DNA of 29,259 nt from DATELY01 sp035276085 (GCA_035276085.1 DATELY010000022.1:1-29259); one strand, 5' to 3'. Shown: positions 16,379-24,646, counted from the first letter of the stretch. The notes: a model not told the origin generated them from the sequence alone. A program made the numbers and translations.

Positions 16379-17860
16379 ATGGACTACTTCCCCATTTTCC
16401 TGCGACTGTCCGGCGAGCCGGTGCTGGTCGTGGGCGGCGGCTCCATCGCTGCACGCAAAGTGGAGCTGCTGCTGCGTAGTGCCGCGCGCGTGACGGTCGT
16501 TGCCCCCGAGTTATGCGAGCGTCTGCAAACACTCCGCGACCGCGGCGAGATTCAACATCGCGCCGAAGAGTTTGCACCGGCTGCTATCGAAGGTATGCGG
16601 CTGGTGATTGCAGCCACCGATAGCGAAGCCGTGAATGCGTGGGTCGCACGCTTCGCGGATAGCCGTCACATCCCCGTCAACGTCGTGGACGATCGCAAGC
16701 TGTCGCGCTTCATCATGCCGGCGATCGTGGATCGCTCGCCTGTGATCGTTGCGATCGGTAGCAGTGGCGATGCACCGGTACTGACGCGTCGCCTGCGCGA
16801 GAAGATCGAGACGTTGTTGCCCGAGCGCTTGGGTCGGCTTGCCACGGTTGCAGGTCGCTTGCGTGAGTTCGTCAAAGCGCGCGTGGCCGATGCGGCGTCG
16901 CGCCGCAAGTTCTGGGAACGATTCTTTGACGGTCCGCTTGCTGCGGACGTACTGACCGGCCGCGGCGATGTGAGCGAAGCACAGTTGGAGCAGCAGCTGC
17001 CCGCCTTGCTGGCGCAAATCAACACCGCTGAAACCGGACAGGGCGAAGTGGCGCTCGTGGGTGCAGGCCCGGGCGATCCGGGATTGCTCACGCTGCGCGG
17101 TCTACGCGCGCTGCAGAACGCCGATGTGATCCTGTACGACCGTCTCGTGTCGGATGAAGTGCTCGATCTCGCACGTCGCGATGCCGAGCGGATTTATGTC
17201 GGCAAGGCAGCGGGTCAGGCGCATGTCTCGCAGGACGACATCAACGCGTTGCTCGTGAAGCATGCGCGCGCAGGTCGACGCGTGTGCCGCTTGAAGGGTG
17301 GCGATCCTTTCATCTTCGGTCGCGGCGGTGAGGAACTCGAAGCGCTCGCCGCTGCAGGCATTCGTTTCGAGGTCGTCCCCGGCATCACGGCGGCTGCGGG
17401 TTGCGCCGCGTATGCCGGCATCCCGCTCACGCATCGCAATCATGCGCAAGCCCTGACGCTGGTCACGGGCCATTGCAAAGGTGAAACCGATCAACTCGAT
17501 TGGGCGTTACTGGCCCGGCCGGGGCACACAGCGGTCTTCTACATGGGCTTGTCACACCTGCCGGACATCCTGCGGCAGCTGGTGGCGCATGGTGTGCCGG
17601 GCGAGCGCGCAGCGGCATTGGTGGAAGATGGCACCCGCAGCACGCAGCGGGTCATCACCGGCACGTTGGCGGATCTCGCGACACGAGCGGAAGCACAAGG
17701 CGTGAAGTCGCCTGCGCTGCTGATCGTCGGTGAGGTCACGCGATTGCACGACGTTTTACGTTGGTTCAACAGCACGAGTCCGACATCCGCGATGTTCGCG
17801 CGCGAGTTCGCTGCGCACTTCGCCCACACCGATTCCCAACCGGGGAGACGCTCAGCATGA
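16379..17860 (+). CDS. cysG: Siroheme synthase, trifunctional
   Basis: The 493-residue enzyme makes siroheme from uroporphyrinogen III. Residues 1 to about 210 are the dehydrogenase/ferrochelatase part, with NAD-binding VVGGGSIAARK near 17 and the NVVDDRKLSRFIMP region carrying the catalytic Asp. From about 220 on is the SAM-dependent uroporphyrinogen methyltransferase, with VALVGAGPGDPGLLTL and GGDPFIFGRGGEE. The length and order match full CysG of enterics. Siroheme is the cofactor of the CysI enzyme encoded in this window. The stop codon overlaps the next start as ATGA, which points to one cysH-cysG-cysteine synthase operon. Confidence 0.95.
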   Translation: MDYFPIFLRLSGEPVLVVGGGSIAARKVELLLRSAARVTVVAPELCERLQTLRDRGEIQHRAEEFAPAAIEGMRLVIAATDSEAVNAWVARFADSRHIPVNVVDDRKLSRFIMPAIVDRSPVIVAIGSSGDAPVLTRRLREKIETLLPERLGRLATVAGRLREFVKARVADAASRRKFWERFFDGPLAADVLTGRGDVSEAQLEQQLPALLAQINTAETGQGEVALVGAGPGDPGLLTLRGLRALQNADVILYDRLVSDEVLDLARRDAERIYVGKAAGQAHVSQDDINALLVKHARAGRRVCRLKGGDPFIFGRGGEELEALAAAGIRFEVVPGITAAAGCAAYAGIPLTHRNHAQALTLVTGHCKGETDQLDWALLARPGHTAVFYMGLSHLPDILRQLVAHGVPGERAAALVEDGTRSTQRVITGTLADLATRAEAQGVKSPALLIVGEVTRLHDVLRWFNSTSPTSAMFAREFAAHFAHTDSQPGRRSA

Positions 17861-18918
17861 GCATCCGAAGCGGATTTGCCGAAGCGATTGGTCAGACACC
17901 GCTCATCCGTCTGGGTCGCGTCAGCGCCGAGACGGGCTGCGAGATTCTGGGCAAAGCAGAATTCATGAATCCAGGCGGCTCCGTGAAGGATCGCGCCGCA
18001 CGCGCGATCATCGACGATGCCGAGCAAAGCGGTCGTTTGCGGCCCGGCTTCACGGTTGTTGAAGGCACGGCGGGCAATACCGGCATCGGACTCGCTCATG
18101 TGTGCAACGCGCGCGGTTATCGCTGCGTGATTGCGATGCCGGACAATCAGGCGCCCGAGAAGTACCAGATGATCGAGACGCTCGGCGCCGAAGTGCTGCG
18201 CGTGAAGACCGTGCCGTACTCGGATCCGAACCACTATCAAAAGGTCGCGATGCGTCTGGCGGATGAATTGCCGAATGCCGTCTGGGCGAATCAGTTCGAC
18301 AACGTTGCCAACCGCAACGCGCACGAGCAGACCACCGGCCCTGAAATCTGGCAGCAAACCGGCGGTCGGATCGATGCGTTCGTTGCCGCGACGGGCACGG
18401 GTGGCACGCTCGGCGGAATCTCGCGCTATCTCAAGCGCCAGAACTCGAAAGTGCACATCGCGCTGGCCGATCCGCAGGGCAGCTCGCTGTATCACTGGCT
18501 GCGCCATGGCGAGCTCAAGGCCACCGGCTCAGGTTCGATCACCGAGGGCATCGGCATCGGTCGCGTCACCAAGAATCTCGAAGGCTCGCCGATCGACGAT
18601 GCGGTTCATGTCACCGACGTCGAATGCGTCGAGATGGTGTATCGCCTGCTGCGCGAGGAAGGCTTGTTCCTCGGCAGCACGAGCGGCGTGAACGTCGCAG
18701 CGGCCGTGCAGCTGGCACGCAAGCTGGGACCTGGCCACACGATCGTGACCGTGCTGTGTGACACCGGCGCGAAGTATCAATCGCGTCTGTTCAATCGCAA
18801 GTGGCTTGCCGAGAAAGGTCTGCTCGAAGCGGCCGGCCTCGCGCAGCTGGTCGCGGCGCCGGCTCCGGTACCCAATGGTGCCGCCTGTAAGGGGTTTCCA
18901 GAGCGGCTGCGCGCCTGA
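17857..18918 (+). CDS. cysK: Cysteine synthase (O-acetylserine sulfhydrylase family, PLP)
   Basis: The 353-residue PLP enzyme joins sulfide to O-acetylserine to give cysteine, closing the pathway encoded upstream. The PLP lysine is K44 in NPGGSVKDR. The substrate loop reads EGTAGNTGIGLA (residues 69-80) rather than the TSGNTG of E. coli CysK and CysM. The second half, with SITEGIGIGRVTKNLEG and IVTVLCDTGAKYQSRLFN, resembles the longer branch that also contains fungal cysteine-synthase-like proteins. The last 20 or so residues are extra compared with CysK and run up to a repeat. The start is the ATG inside the ATGA overlap with cysG, preceded by GGGGAG. The symbol cysK is by function. The branch differs from classical CysK. 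Confidence 0.88.
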   Translation: MSIRSGFAEAIGQTPLIRLGRVSAETGCEILGKAEFMNPGGSVKDRAARAIIDDAEQSGRLRPGFTVVEGTAGNTGIGLAHVCNARGYRCVIAMPDNQAPEKYQMIETLGAEVLRVKTVPYSDPNHYQKVAMRLADELPNAVWANQFDNVANRNAHEQTTGPEIWQQTGGRIDAFVAATGTGGTLGGISRYLKRQNSKVHIALADPQGSSLYHWLRHGELKATGSGSITEGIGIGRVTKNLEGSPIDDAVHVTDVECVEMVYRLLREEGLFLGSTSGVNVAAAVQLARKLGPGHTIVTVLCDTGAKYQSRLFNRKWLAEKGLLEAAGLAQLVAAPAPVPNGAACKGFPERLRA

Positions 18919-18922
18919 GCTT

Positions 18923-18999
18923 CCGTTCGCCCTGAGCGAAGTCGAAGGGCCTCTTCAATCTCAGCATAAGAGCCCTTCGACTTCGCTCAGGGCGAACGG
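18923..18999. repeat. REP-like inverted repeat, family A (perfect copy)
   Basis: Two perfectly complementary 28-base arms, 18923-18950 and 18972-18999, flank a 21-base loop. The arms carry the CTTCGAC..CGCTCAGGGCGAACGG core also seen at 12391-12459. It begins 4 bases after the cysteine synthase stop and lies before the end of the convergent dehydrogenase gene, so it can terminate both. Confidence 0.85.
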
Positions 19000-19024
19000 G
19001 AATATACATTTCCCGGACGTGAGC

Positions 19025-20443
19025 TCAGCTCACGACCTTGCCCGGATTCATGATCCCCTTCGGATCCAGCGCGTGCTTGATGGCACGCATGAGATCCACG
19101 GCAACCGGGCTCTTGTAGCGCTCCAGCTCTGCGCGTTTCAGCTGGCCGATACCATGCTCGGCACTGAAGCTGCCTCCATACCTTGCGACCAGATCGTGAA
19201 TTGCTCGTTTGAGCTCAGAGCCCTGGCGCGCAAACTCCGCCGCGTCGCCGTGCTCGGGAAGGCTGGCGTTGAAGTGCAAGTTGCCGTCTCCCAGATGCCC
19301 GTACGTCACGGGGCGCACGTTGGGAATGATCTCGTGCATCAACTGCGTTCCTTCGCGAATGAAGCTCGGCAACTGGCTCGTCGTCACGGAGATGTCGTGC
19401 TTGAGGCTCGGACCCAGACGCGATTGCGCTTCGGGAATGGTTTCACGCAGGCGCCAGAACTGCTCGCGCTGCACGCCTGATTGAGCGATGGCCGCATCCG
19501 TCAGATAGCCACGCTCCATGGCATCGGCCAGCGTGTTTTCGATTGCGCTATTCCACTGCGGATCGCTGCGCCCGGTGCTCGCTTCGAGCAGCACGTACCA
19601 CTCGCTGCGTTGCTCCAGCGGCGCAACCGTATCCGGGATGTAGCGCAGCACGAGATCGAGCGCGAGCCGCGGTATCAGCTCGAACGTATTGAGCCCGTCG
19701 CCGGTTTGTCCGCGCAGATACGCGAGCAGATCGACGGCGGACTGCGGATCGGGCACGGCGACGAGCGCGGTCACGATGCTCTTCGGCTCGGGGAACACTT
19801 TGCAAACCGCCGCGGTGATCACCCCGAGCGTGCCTTCCGCGCCGATGAAGAGATCACGCAAGTCATAGCCGGTGTTGTTCTTGCGTAAACCCTTCAGCTC
19901 ATCGAGCACTCGCCCATCGGGAAGCACGACTTCCAATCCGAGACACAGATCCCGCGCCATGCCATAGCGCAGCACGGCCGTGCCGCCGGCGTTCGTCGAC
20001 AGGTTGCCACCCAGCTGACACGTGCCTTCCGAGCCCAGGCTCAATGGGAAATATCGATCCATGCTCGCCGCTGCGGACTGCACTTCAGCGAGCGTGCAGC
20101 CCGCTTCGGCAGTGAGCGTGTAGTTCAGCGGATCGAGCGAACGAATGCGTCGCATGCGTGCGAGGGAAAGGACGACTTGCGATCCGTCCGCACTGGGCGT
20201 TGCTCCTCCGCAGTAGCTCGTATTGCCACCGACAGGCACGACGCCGATGCCATGCTCGTAACACAGACGCATGATCGCGGCGACGCGCTCGGTACTGTCA
20301 GGGCGCAGAACGAGCGGCGTGCTGCCGTGATAGAGCTTGCGATGATCGACCAGATACGGCTCGATGAGCTGCGCATCCTCGAGCGAGCCGGCGGGGCCCG
20401 CGATGTCGCGCAGCTGAGTGAGTGTGGCAGTGGGAATGCTCAT
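19025..20443 (-). CDS. FAD-linked D-2-hydroxyacid dehydrogenase (GlcD / D-2-hydroxyglutarate dehydrogenase family)
   Basis: The 472-residue flavoprotein should oxidise a D-2-hydroxyacid such as D-2-hydroxyglutarate, D-lactate or glycolate. The PCMH-type FAD-binding domain covers about residues 40-215, with VVPVGGNTSYCGG and LGSEGTCQLGGNLSTNAGG. The FAD-oxidase C-terminal domain has GHLGDGNLHFN and SAEHGIGQLKR, which hold the usual metal and substrate residues. Domain content matches D2HGDH best, but the substrate cannot be fixed from sequence. Its ATG overlaps the stop codon of the upstream small gene as ATGA, so translation is coupled. Confidence 0.88.
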   Translation of the reverse strand: MSIPTATLTQLRDIAGPAGSLEDAQLIEPYLVDHRKLYHGSTPLVLRPDSTERVAAIMRLCYEHGIGVVPVGGNTSYCGGATPSADGSQVVLSLARMRRIRSLDPLNYTLTAEAGCTLAEVQSAAASMDRYFPLSLGSEGTCQLGGNLSTNAGGTAVLRYGMARDLCLGLEVVLPDGRVLDELKGLRKNNTGYDLRDLFIGAEGTLGVITAAVCKVFPEPKSIVTALVAVPDPQSAVDLLAYLRGQTGDGLNTFELIPRLALDLVLRYIPDTVAPLEQRSEWYVLLEASTGRSDPQWNSAIENTLADAMERGYLTDAAIAQSGVQREQFWRLRETIPEAQSRLGPSLKHDISVTTSQLPSFIREGTQLMHEIIPNVRPVTYGHLGDGNLHFNASLPEHGDAAEFARQGSELKRAIHDLVARYGGSFSAEHGIGQLKRAELERYKSPVAVDLMRAIKHALDPKGIMNPGKVVS

Positions 20444-20874
20444 GAGCTGCTCAATTCGTTCGGTGCCTCATCCGCTGCACGAATGAGCTCCTCCAGCTGA
20501 TCCGCAGTGACGATGCGGCGCACGGGTACTTGCGATCCATGCACCAGGCACGCAAAGACGCTCGGCGGTTGGGTGCTCTCGACTTGCCCGGTCACGACAT
20601 CGAATTGCGCATCGGCGGCGCTGGGCCGTTGCAATTGCAGTGCGAACCGAGCGTCCCACGGGACAAGCTTCGCATCGAGCAGCGCCTTCTGGCAGATCAA
20701 CGGCACGCACGCCTGTCGTATCTCTGCGTCGGTGAGCACTTCGCACCCTTTCAGCACCGCCGCTTTTTGCGAACGAAGCAGTCCGGGTTCCTGCAGTGAC
20801 GACAGCAATGAATAGAGTGCCCACAAGCACAGTGCAGCGGCCGTGAGGACCAGTCCGGAGCGTAAGTTCAACAT
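20440..20874 (-). CDS. Small membrane-anchored protein of unknown function
   Basis: I do not recognise this 144-residue protein. It has one hydrophobic segment at about residues 8-26 (GLVLTAAALCLWALYSLLSS), which is a membrane anchor or uncleaved signal. The rest, probably periplasmic, contains four cysteines (C44, C56, C61, C109), two close together as CVPLIC. It ends with a hydrophilic Asp/Glu/Ser tail. It is coupled by an ATGA overlap to the dehydrogenase gene, so a shared process is likely, but no function can be given. Coding is supported by this overlap and by a sensible membrane topology. Confidence 0.65.
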   Translation of the reverse strand: MLNLRSGLVLTAAALCLWALYSLLSSLQEPGLLRSQKAAVLKGCEVLTDAEIRQACVPLICQKALLDAKLVPWDARFALQLQRPSAADAQFDVVTGQVESTQPPSVFACLVHGSQVPVRRIVTADQLEELIRAADEAPNELSSS

Positions 20875-20940
20875 CGGCTCAGGCTTCTAGTGTGGTGAGT
20901 TAGAAATTCGCGTACGTTCGTCAGCCCGCAATGGCGTGAG

Positions 20941-20999
20941 GGCGTCATGGCGAGATGGCGTCAAGCGCGTGATTTCTGACGCCATCTCGCCATTACGCC
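20941..20999. repeat. Strong intergenic inverted repeat (22-base arms, one mismatch)
   Basis: Arms at 20941-20962 and 20978-20999 are complementary at 21 of 22 positions, with 16 inner bases perfect (ATGGCGAGATGGCGTC and its complement) around a 15-base loop. It lies between the photolyase gene end and the small membrane-protein gene. It shares no core with the other repeat families in this window. No T-tract follows. Confidence 0.8.
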
Positions 21000-21074
21000 G
21001 TTGCGCTATTTCCTCTCGCCGCATTGACGTTCACGCATTACCGATTCAGGACACTAGCACCGCTGAAGCCGGGA

Positions 21075-22532
21075 TCAACCCTTGCGTTGCCGCTTGGGTT
21101 CGAGCGCTGCGCGATAACTACGCAGTGCTTCTTCGCGACTGAGCTTCAGATCGACGATCGGCAATGGGTAATCGCGTCCCAGCACCAGACCTGCTTTCTG
21201 CAGCATGGCTGGCGGCGCTGCCCAGGGTTCATGCAGCCAACGTGTGGGCAGTCGCGCGAGCTCCGGCACATGGCGACGGATGTAGTCGCCGTCGGCATCG
21301 AAACGCTGGGACTGCAAAACCGGATTGAAGATCCGGAAGTAGGGCGCGGCATCGGCGCCGCAGCCTGCGACCCATTGCCATCCAAGCGTGTTGTTCGCGA
21401 GATCCGCATCGACCAGCGTATCCCAGAACCAGCGAGCGCCAACCCGCCAATCGATGTGCAGATTCTTGGTGAGTAGCGAGGCGACGATCATCCGCACGCG
21501 ATTGTGCATCCAGCCTGTGTGCCACAGCTGGCGCATGCCAGCATCGACGATGGGAATGCCGGTGCGCCCGCGTCGCCATGCTTCGAGTCGGCGCTTGTCG
21601 CGCGACCAGCGGATGCGTCCGAAACGAGCGTCGAGAGGCTGTTCGGGCGTATGCGGATGGTGATACAGCAGGTGCTGCGCGAATTCGCGCCACGCCAGTT
21701 CGCTGAGAAATTTCTGGCGCCGCCCCGCGCTCTGCGCTGAACCACTCGATAGCGAGACGTATAGCTGTCGCGGACTGATTTCGCCGAAATGCAGATGCGG
21801 CGACAGTCTGGAGGTGCCATCGATCCCGGGTTGATCGCGCCCTTCGATGTACTCATGGATACCGTGCCGCTCGAACTGACGCACTCGTTGCAAAGCAGCG
21901 GCTTCTCCGGGTTTCCACGCCGCCGCGATACCGGTGTCCCATGCAATGCGTGGCAGAAGGTCCAGGTGAGCGAGTTCGGCGCTGTCGGGCGACTTGAATG
22001 GCACAGGTATCTTGCGTGGCGCCCTCGATGGGCTTCCCATGCTCGTCGCTTCTTTTTGCAGTGCTCGCAAGAAGGGCGTGAATACGCGATACGCAGTGCC
22101 GCTCGCGGTTTTCACGCGCTCGGGTGGCACCAGCAGGTTGCCATGCAAGGCGGTGAGCTCGATGCCGTTGACATCCAGCGCATGTCGAACCAGTGCATCT
22201 CGCTGCCGCATCGCAGGCTCATAGAGCGAGTTACAGCACACAAGCGTGGCGCCCGTTTGCTTGGCCAATGCGAGCAATGCGGCCGCACTGGAATCCCTGC
22301 GCAGCACGAGCGGACTGCCGTGCTTGCGCAGCGATTCATTCAAAGCGGCCAGACTGTGATGCAACCACCAACGACTGGCAGCGCCCGGTTGCCACGGTGC
22401 TTCCTCGTCAGGTGCATGGATGTACACCGGCACGATCTGACGCGCATGCTCGAGCGCATGCTGCAGCGCCGGGTTGTCCGTCAGCCGCAGGTCGCGTCGA
22501 AACCAAACGAGTGCCACCGCATGCGTTGTCAT
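21075..22532 (-). CDS. phrB: Deoxyribodipyrimidine (CPD) photolyase
   Basis: The 485-residue flavoprotein repairs UV-made cyclobutane pyrimidine dimers with blue light. The N-terminal antenna domain starts ALVWFRRDLRLTDN. The FAD domain has the folate-class signatures GTSRLSPHLHFGEISPRQ, WREFAQHLLYHHP, GRTGIPIVDAGMRQL, GWMHNRVRM and NNTLGWQWVAG, including tryptophans at the positions of the electron-transfer chain. The length fits the class I bacterial enzyme. The ATG lies only 14 bases after the terminator of the preceding htpX remnant, with no visible ribosome-binding site, so the promoter may sit inside that remnant. Confidence 0.94.
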   Translation of the reverse strand: MTTHAVALVWFRRDLRLTDNPALQHALEHARQIVPVYIHAPDEEAPWQPGAASRWWLHHSLAALNESLRKHGSPLVLRRDSSAAALLALAKQTGATLVCCNSLYEPAMRQRDALVRHALDVNGIELTALHGNLLVPPERVKTASGTAYRVFTPFLRALQKEATSMGSPSRAPRKIPVPFKSPDSAELAHLDLLPRIAWDTGIAAAWKPGEAAALQRVRQFERHGIHEYIEGRDQPGIDGTSRLSPHLHFGEISPRQLYVSLSSGSAQSAGRRQKFLSELAWREFAQHLLYHHPHTPEQPLDARFGRIRWSRDKRRLEAWRRGRTGIPIVDAGMRQLWHTGWMHNRVRMIVASLLTKNLHIDWRVGARWFWDTLVDADLANNTLGWQWVAGCGADAAPYFRIFNPVLQSQRFDADGDYIRRHVPELARLPTRWLHEPWAAPPAMLQKAGLVLGRDYPLPIVDLKLSREEALRSYRAALEPKRQRKG

Positions 22533-22540
22533 GTGTGCAA

Positions 22541-22577
22541 ACAGAAAAGGCCTGCACCCGCGCGGGGCACAGGCCTT
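22541..22577 (-). terminator. Intrinsic terminator after the htpX remnant
   Basis: On the minus strand AAGGCCTG (22577-22570) pairs with CAGGCCTT (22554-22547) around a GC-rich inner part that pairs further. A T-rich run TTTTCTGT (22548-22541) follows directly. This is a classical Rho-independent terminator 24 bases after the htpX stop codon and just before the photolyase start. Confidence 0.8.
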
Positions 22578-22600
22578 CGTGGGCGCTCGTCGGCAGGAGA

Positions 22601-22780
22601 CTAAGCGGCAGCCTGCAGCGCCGCGATGCGTTCTTCGAGCGGCGGATGCGTCATGAAGAGCCGCTTGATGCCGGTCACCATGTCGCCGCTCGCGACGTGA
22701 CTGACCTCATGGCCCAGGACGGCCTCGATCTCTTCCTGCCGCATGGTGTCGAGTAGGCCGCTGCCCGATTGCGGAGGCAT
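22601..22780 (-). pseudogene. htpX: htpX (M48 membrane zinc protease) remnant with internal deletion
   Basis: The reading frame joins two separate parts of HtpX. The first is SGLLDTMRQEEIEAVLGHEVSH followed by GDMVT, which includes the zinc-binding HEVSH helix. The second is LFMTHPPLEERIAALQ, the usual C-terminus. In intact HtpX (about 290 residues) these parts are separated by well over 100 residues that contain two membrane helices and the third zinc ligand. The N-terminal helices are also missing: upstream of the ATG at 22780 the frame meets a stop (TGA) at once. About 59 residues remain, so it cannot be a working protease. The original stop codon and terminator survive. Confidence 0.85.
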
Positions 22781-22828
22781 GGTTCAAGAAGCCCCATCCT
22801 GTCCTGGCGCGCCACTTTCTCCGGTCGT

Positions 22829-22852
22829 TCCCCCACTGCGCAGGGGAAGGGA
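22829..22852. repeat. REP-like palindrome, family B relative
   Basis: TTCCCC and GGGGAA arms flank CACTGCGCA. The core CCCCTGCGCAG on the minus strand is shared with the copies at 10096-10135 and 28991-29027. It lies between the acidic-protein gene and the htpX remnant. Confidence 0.5.
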
Positions 22853-22877
22853 CGCTCAGCCATGAGTCAGGGGACTC

Positions 22878-23210
22878 TCAATCCTCGTCCCGATCCGAGT
22901 AATCGTCATCCTCGTCGTCGTCCCAGTCGTCGTCTTCGTCCTCGTCCCAATCGTCCTCGTCTTCTTCCTCTTCTTCTTCTGCGTCGTCCTCATCATCCTC
23001 TTCGACGTCGTCGGACCAGCCTTCCGGCTTCTCGGCTTGTTCGAGGTCGAGCTCGTGCCACGTGTCCAGGTCGATCTCCTCGATGTCACCGTTCTCGTAC
23101 TGAATCTCGACGATCTCCTCGTCGGGATCGACCGACAGCACTTGGAAGACCTCGTTTTCTTCGAGATCTTCGTACCACTTTCCCGCAACCGGGTCGTAGT
23201 CTCTTCCCAC
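22878..23210 (-). CDS. Small protein with Tudor/KOW-like N-part and highly acidic tail (DUF6763-like)
   Basis: From the GTG at 23210, preceded by GAGGTG, the product is 110 residues. Residues 1-65 form a compact, beta-rich-looking part: GRDYDPVAGKWYED, ENEVFQVLSVDPDEEIVE, and QYENGDIEEIDLDTWHEL. This resembles small conserved gammaproteobacterial proteins I know as DUF6763. From about residue 70 to the end nearly every residue is Asp or Glu, with a few Trp, Tyr, Ser and Arg. Such a tail could mimic nucleic acid or bind basic partners. The frame is open 44 residues further upstream, but that part has no acidic bias and no ribosome-binding site. The function is unknown. Confidence 0.75.
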   Translation of the reverse strand: MGRDYDPVAGKWYEDLEENEVFQVLSVDPDEEIVEIQYENGDIEEIDLDTWHELDLEQAEKPEGWSDDVEEDDEDDAEEEEEEDEDDWDEDEDDDWDDDEDDDYSDRDED

Positions 23211-23496
23211 GTGACACCTCAAACATTGAATCAGCCGCGACGGACGTCCAGCAGCCTCGCTACGATCAGCTAAGTCCGACAGGCTGCTAGGCGAGCGGAT
23301 ATTAGGATGGCCCCACCGTGGCAGGCAACAGAGGCAACGCACGCTCGCGTCACGATTCGTTCACGACGCGATATCCCGCATGGGACCAAGGTGCAATGGT
23401 TGCATCTGTTAGACTCCGCGCCCGCATCGCGGCTCAACCCACGGCTGACGCAGCCTCAACCTGCGCACAGCAACGCATGAACGAGTCGATTGCTCC

Positions 23497-24633
23497 ATGT
23501 CCGAGCACGAACAACAGCTCAATCCCCTCACACACGCGCGCCGCATCGTCATCAAAGTGGGTTCCGCGCTCCTGGTCGAGGACAACACCGGGCAGCTGAA
23601 CCGCGTTTGGCTCGAAACGCTGGCCGACGATATCGGTCGCTTGCGCGGCCGCGGCCAGGAAGTGGTGCTCGTGTCGTCGGGGGCGATCGCGCTCGGGCGC
23701 CGCGAGCTCAAGCTGCCGCCGGGCCGTCTGAAGCTGGATGAGAGCCAGGCCGCCGCTGCCGTCGGTCAAATCCGGTTGGCTCACGCCTGGAAGGAAGTGC
23801 TGCAGGCGCATGGCTCGCCCGTCGCGCAGATCCTGCTGACGTTCGGTGATACCGAACAGCGGCGCCGCTATCTCAACGCACGCAACACCATCGGCACATT
23901 GTTGCGACTCGGTGCCGTGCCCGTCATCAACGAGAACGACACTGTCGCCACGGCCGAGATTCGCTACGGCGACAACGATCGGCTCGCCGCGCGCGTGGCG
24001 CAGATGATCAGTGCCGATTGTTTGCTGCTGCTCTCCGACATCGACGGTCTCTACACCGCAGATCCGCGGCGGGACGCCGGGGCGCAATTCATTCCGGTCG
24101 TGCGCGCCATCACTGCGGATATCGAGCGCATGGCCGGCGGTGCCAGCTCGGAGGTGGGTTCCGGCGGAATGGCGACCAAGATTGCCGCCGCAAAGATCGC
24201 CGTGGCGGCGGGGTGCCATATGTGCATCTCCCTCGGACGCGAGCCGCATCCCGTGCACCGGTTGGAAGAAGGCGTCCGCTGCACATGGTTCTACCCGAGC
24301 GCGAATCCCGGCACCGTGCGCAAGCAATGGATCGCAGGCACCTTGAAACCGGCCGGCGAGGTACGACTGGATGCCGGCGCAGTCGCGGCATTGCGGTCGG
24401 GTAAAAGCCTGCTGCCGGCGGGGGTGACAGAGATCGTCGGACGGTTCGATCGCGGAGATGCATTGATCGTGAGGGATCCCGCAGGCGTCGAGATCGCGCG
24501 CGGCCTGTCTGCGTATTCGAGCGTGGACGCGGAGCGGATCCGGGGACGTAAGTCCGGTGAGATCGAAGCGCTGCTGGGTTTCCGCGGGCGCGACGAGCTG
24601 ATTCATCGGGACGATCTGGTGTTGACGGGATAG
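23497..24633 (+). CDS. proB: Glutamate 5-kinase
   Basis: The 378-residue enzyme phosphorylates glutamate in the first step of proline synthesis. The amino-acid-kinase domain (1 to about 260) has IVIKVGSALLV, VLVSSGAIALGRREL and VPVINENDTVAT. The C-terminal part from about 285 is the PUA domain (GEVRLDAGAVAALRSGKSLL through RGLSAYSS). The length is normal for the PUA-bearing form. Regulation by proline feedback is known for the family. The 286 bases upstream of it (23211-23496) show no other gene. proA follows after a 134-base gap that carries a hairpin. Confidence 0.95.
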   Translation: MSEHEQQLNPLTHARRIVIKVGSALLVEDNTGQLNRVWLETLADDIGRLRGRGQEVVLVSSGAIALGRRELKLPPGRLKLDESQAAAAVGQIRLAHAWKEVLQAHGSPVAQILLTFGDTEQRRRYLNARNTIGTLLRLGAVPVINENDTVATAEIRYGDNDRLAARVAQMISADCLLLLSDIDGLYTADPRRDAGAQFIPVVRAITADIERMAGGASSEVGSGGMATKIAAAKIAVAAGCHMCISLGREPHPVHRLEEGVRCTWFYPSANPGTVRKQWIAGTLKPAGEVRLDAGAVAALRSGKSLLPAGVTEIVGRFDRGDALIVRDPAGVEIARGLSAYSSVDAERIRGRKSGEIEALLGFRGRDELIHRDDLVLTG

Positions 24634-24646
24634 CGGCCGGATCGGT

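Noticed and set aside
21789..22604. 271-codon plus-strand frame opposite photolyase
   Set aside because: It is antisense to a complete photolyase and runs through a terminator. No family resemblance.
22675..22863. 62-codon minus-strand frame over the htpX remnant
   Set aside because: It is out of frame with the HEVSH and THPPLEERIAAL segments, so it is a shadow of the remnant.
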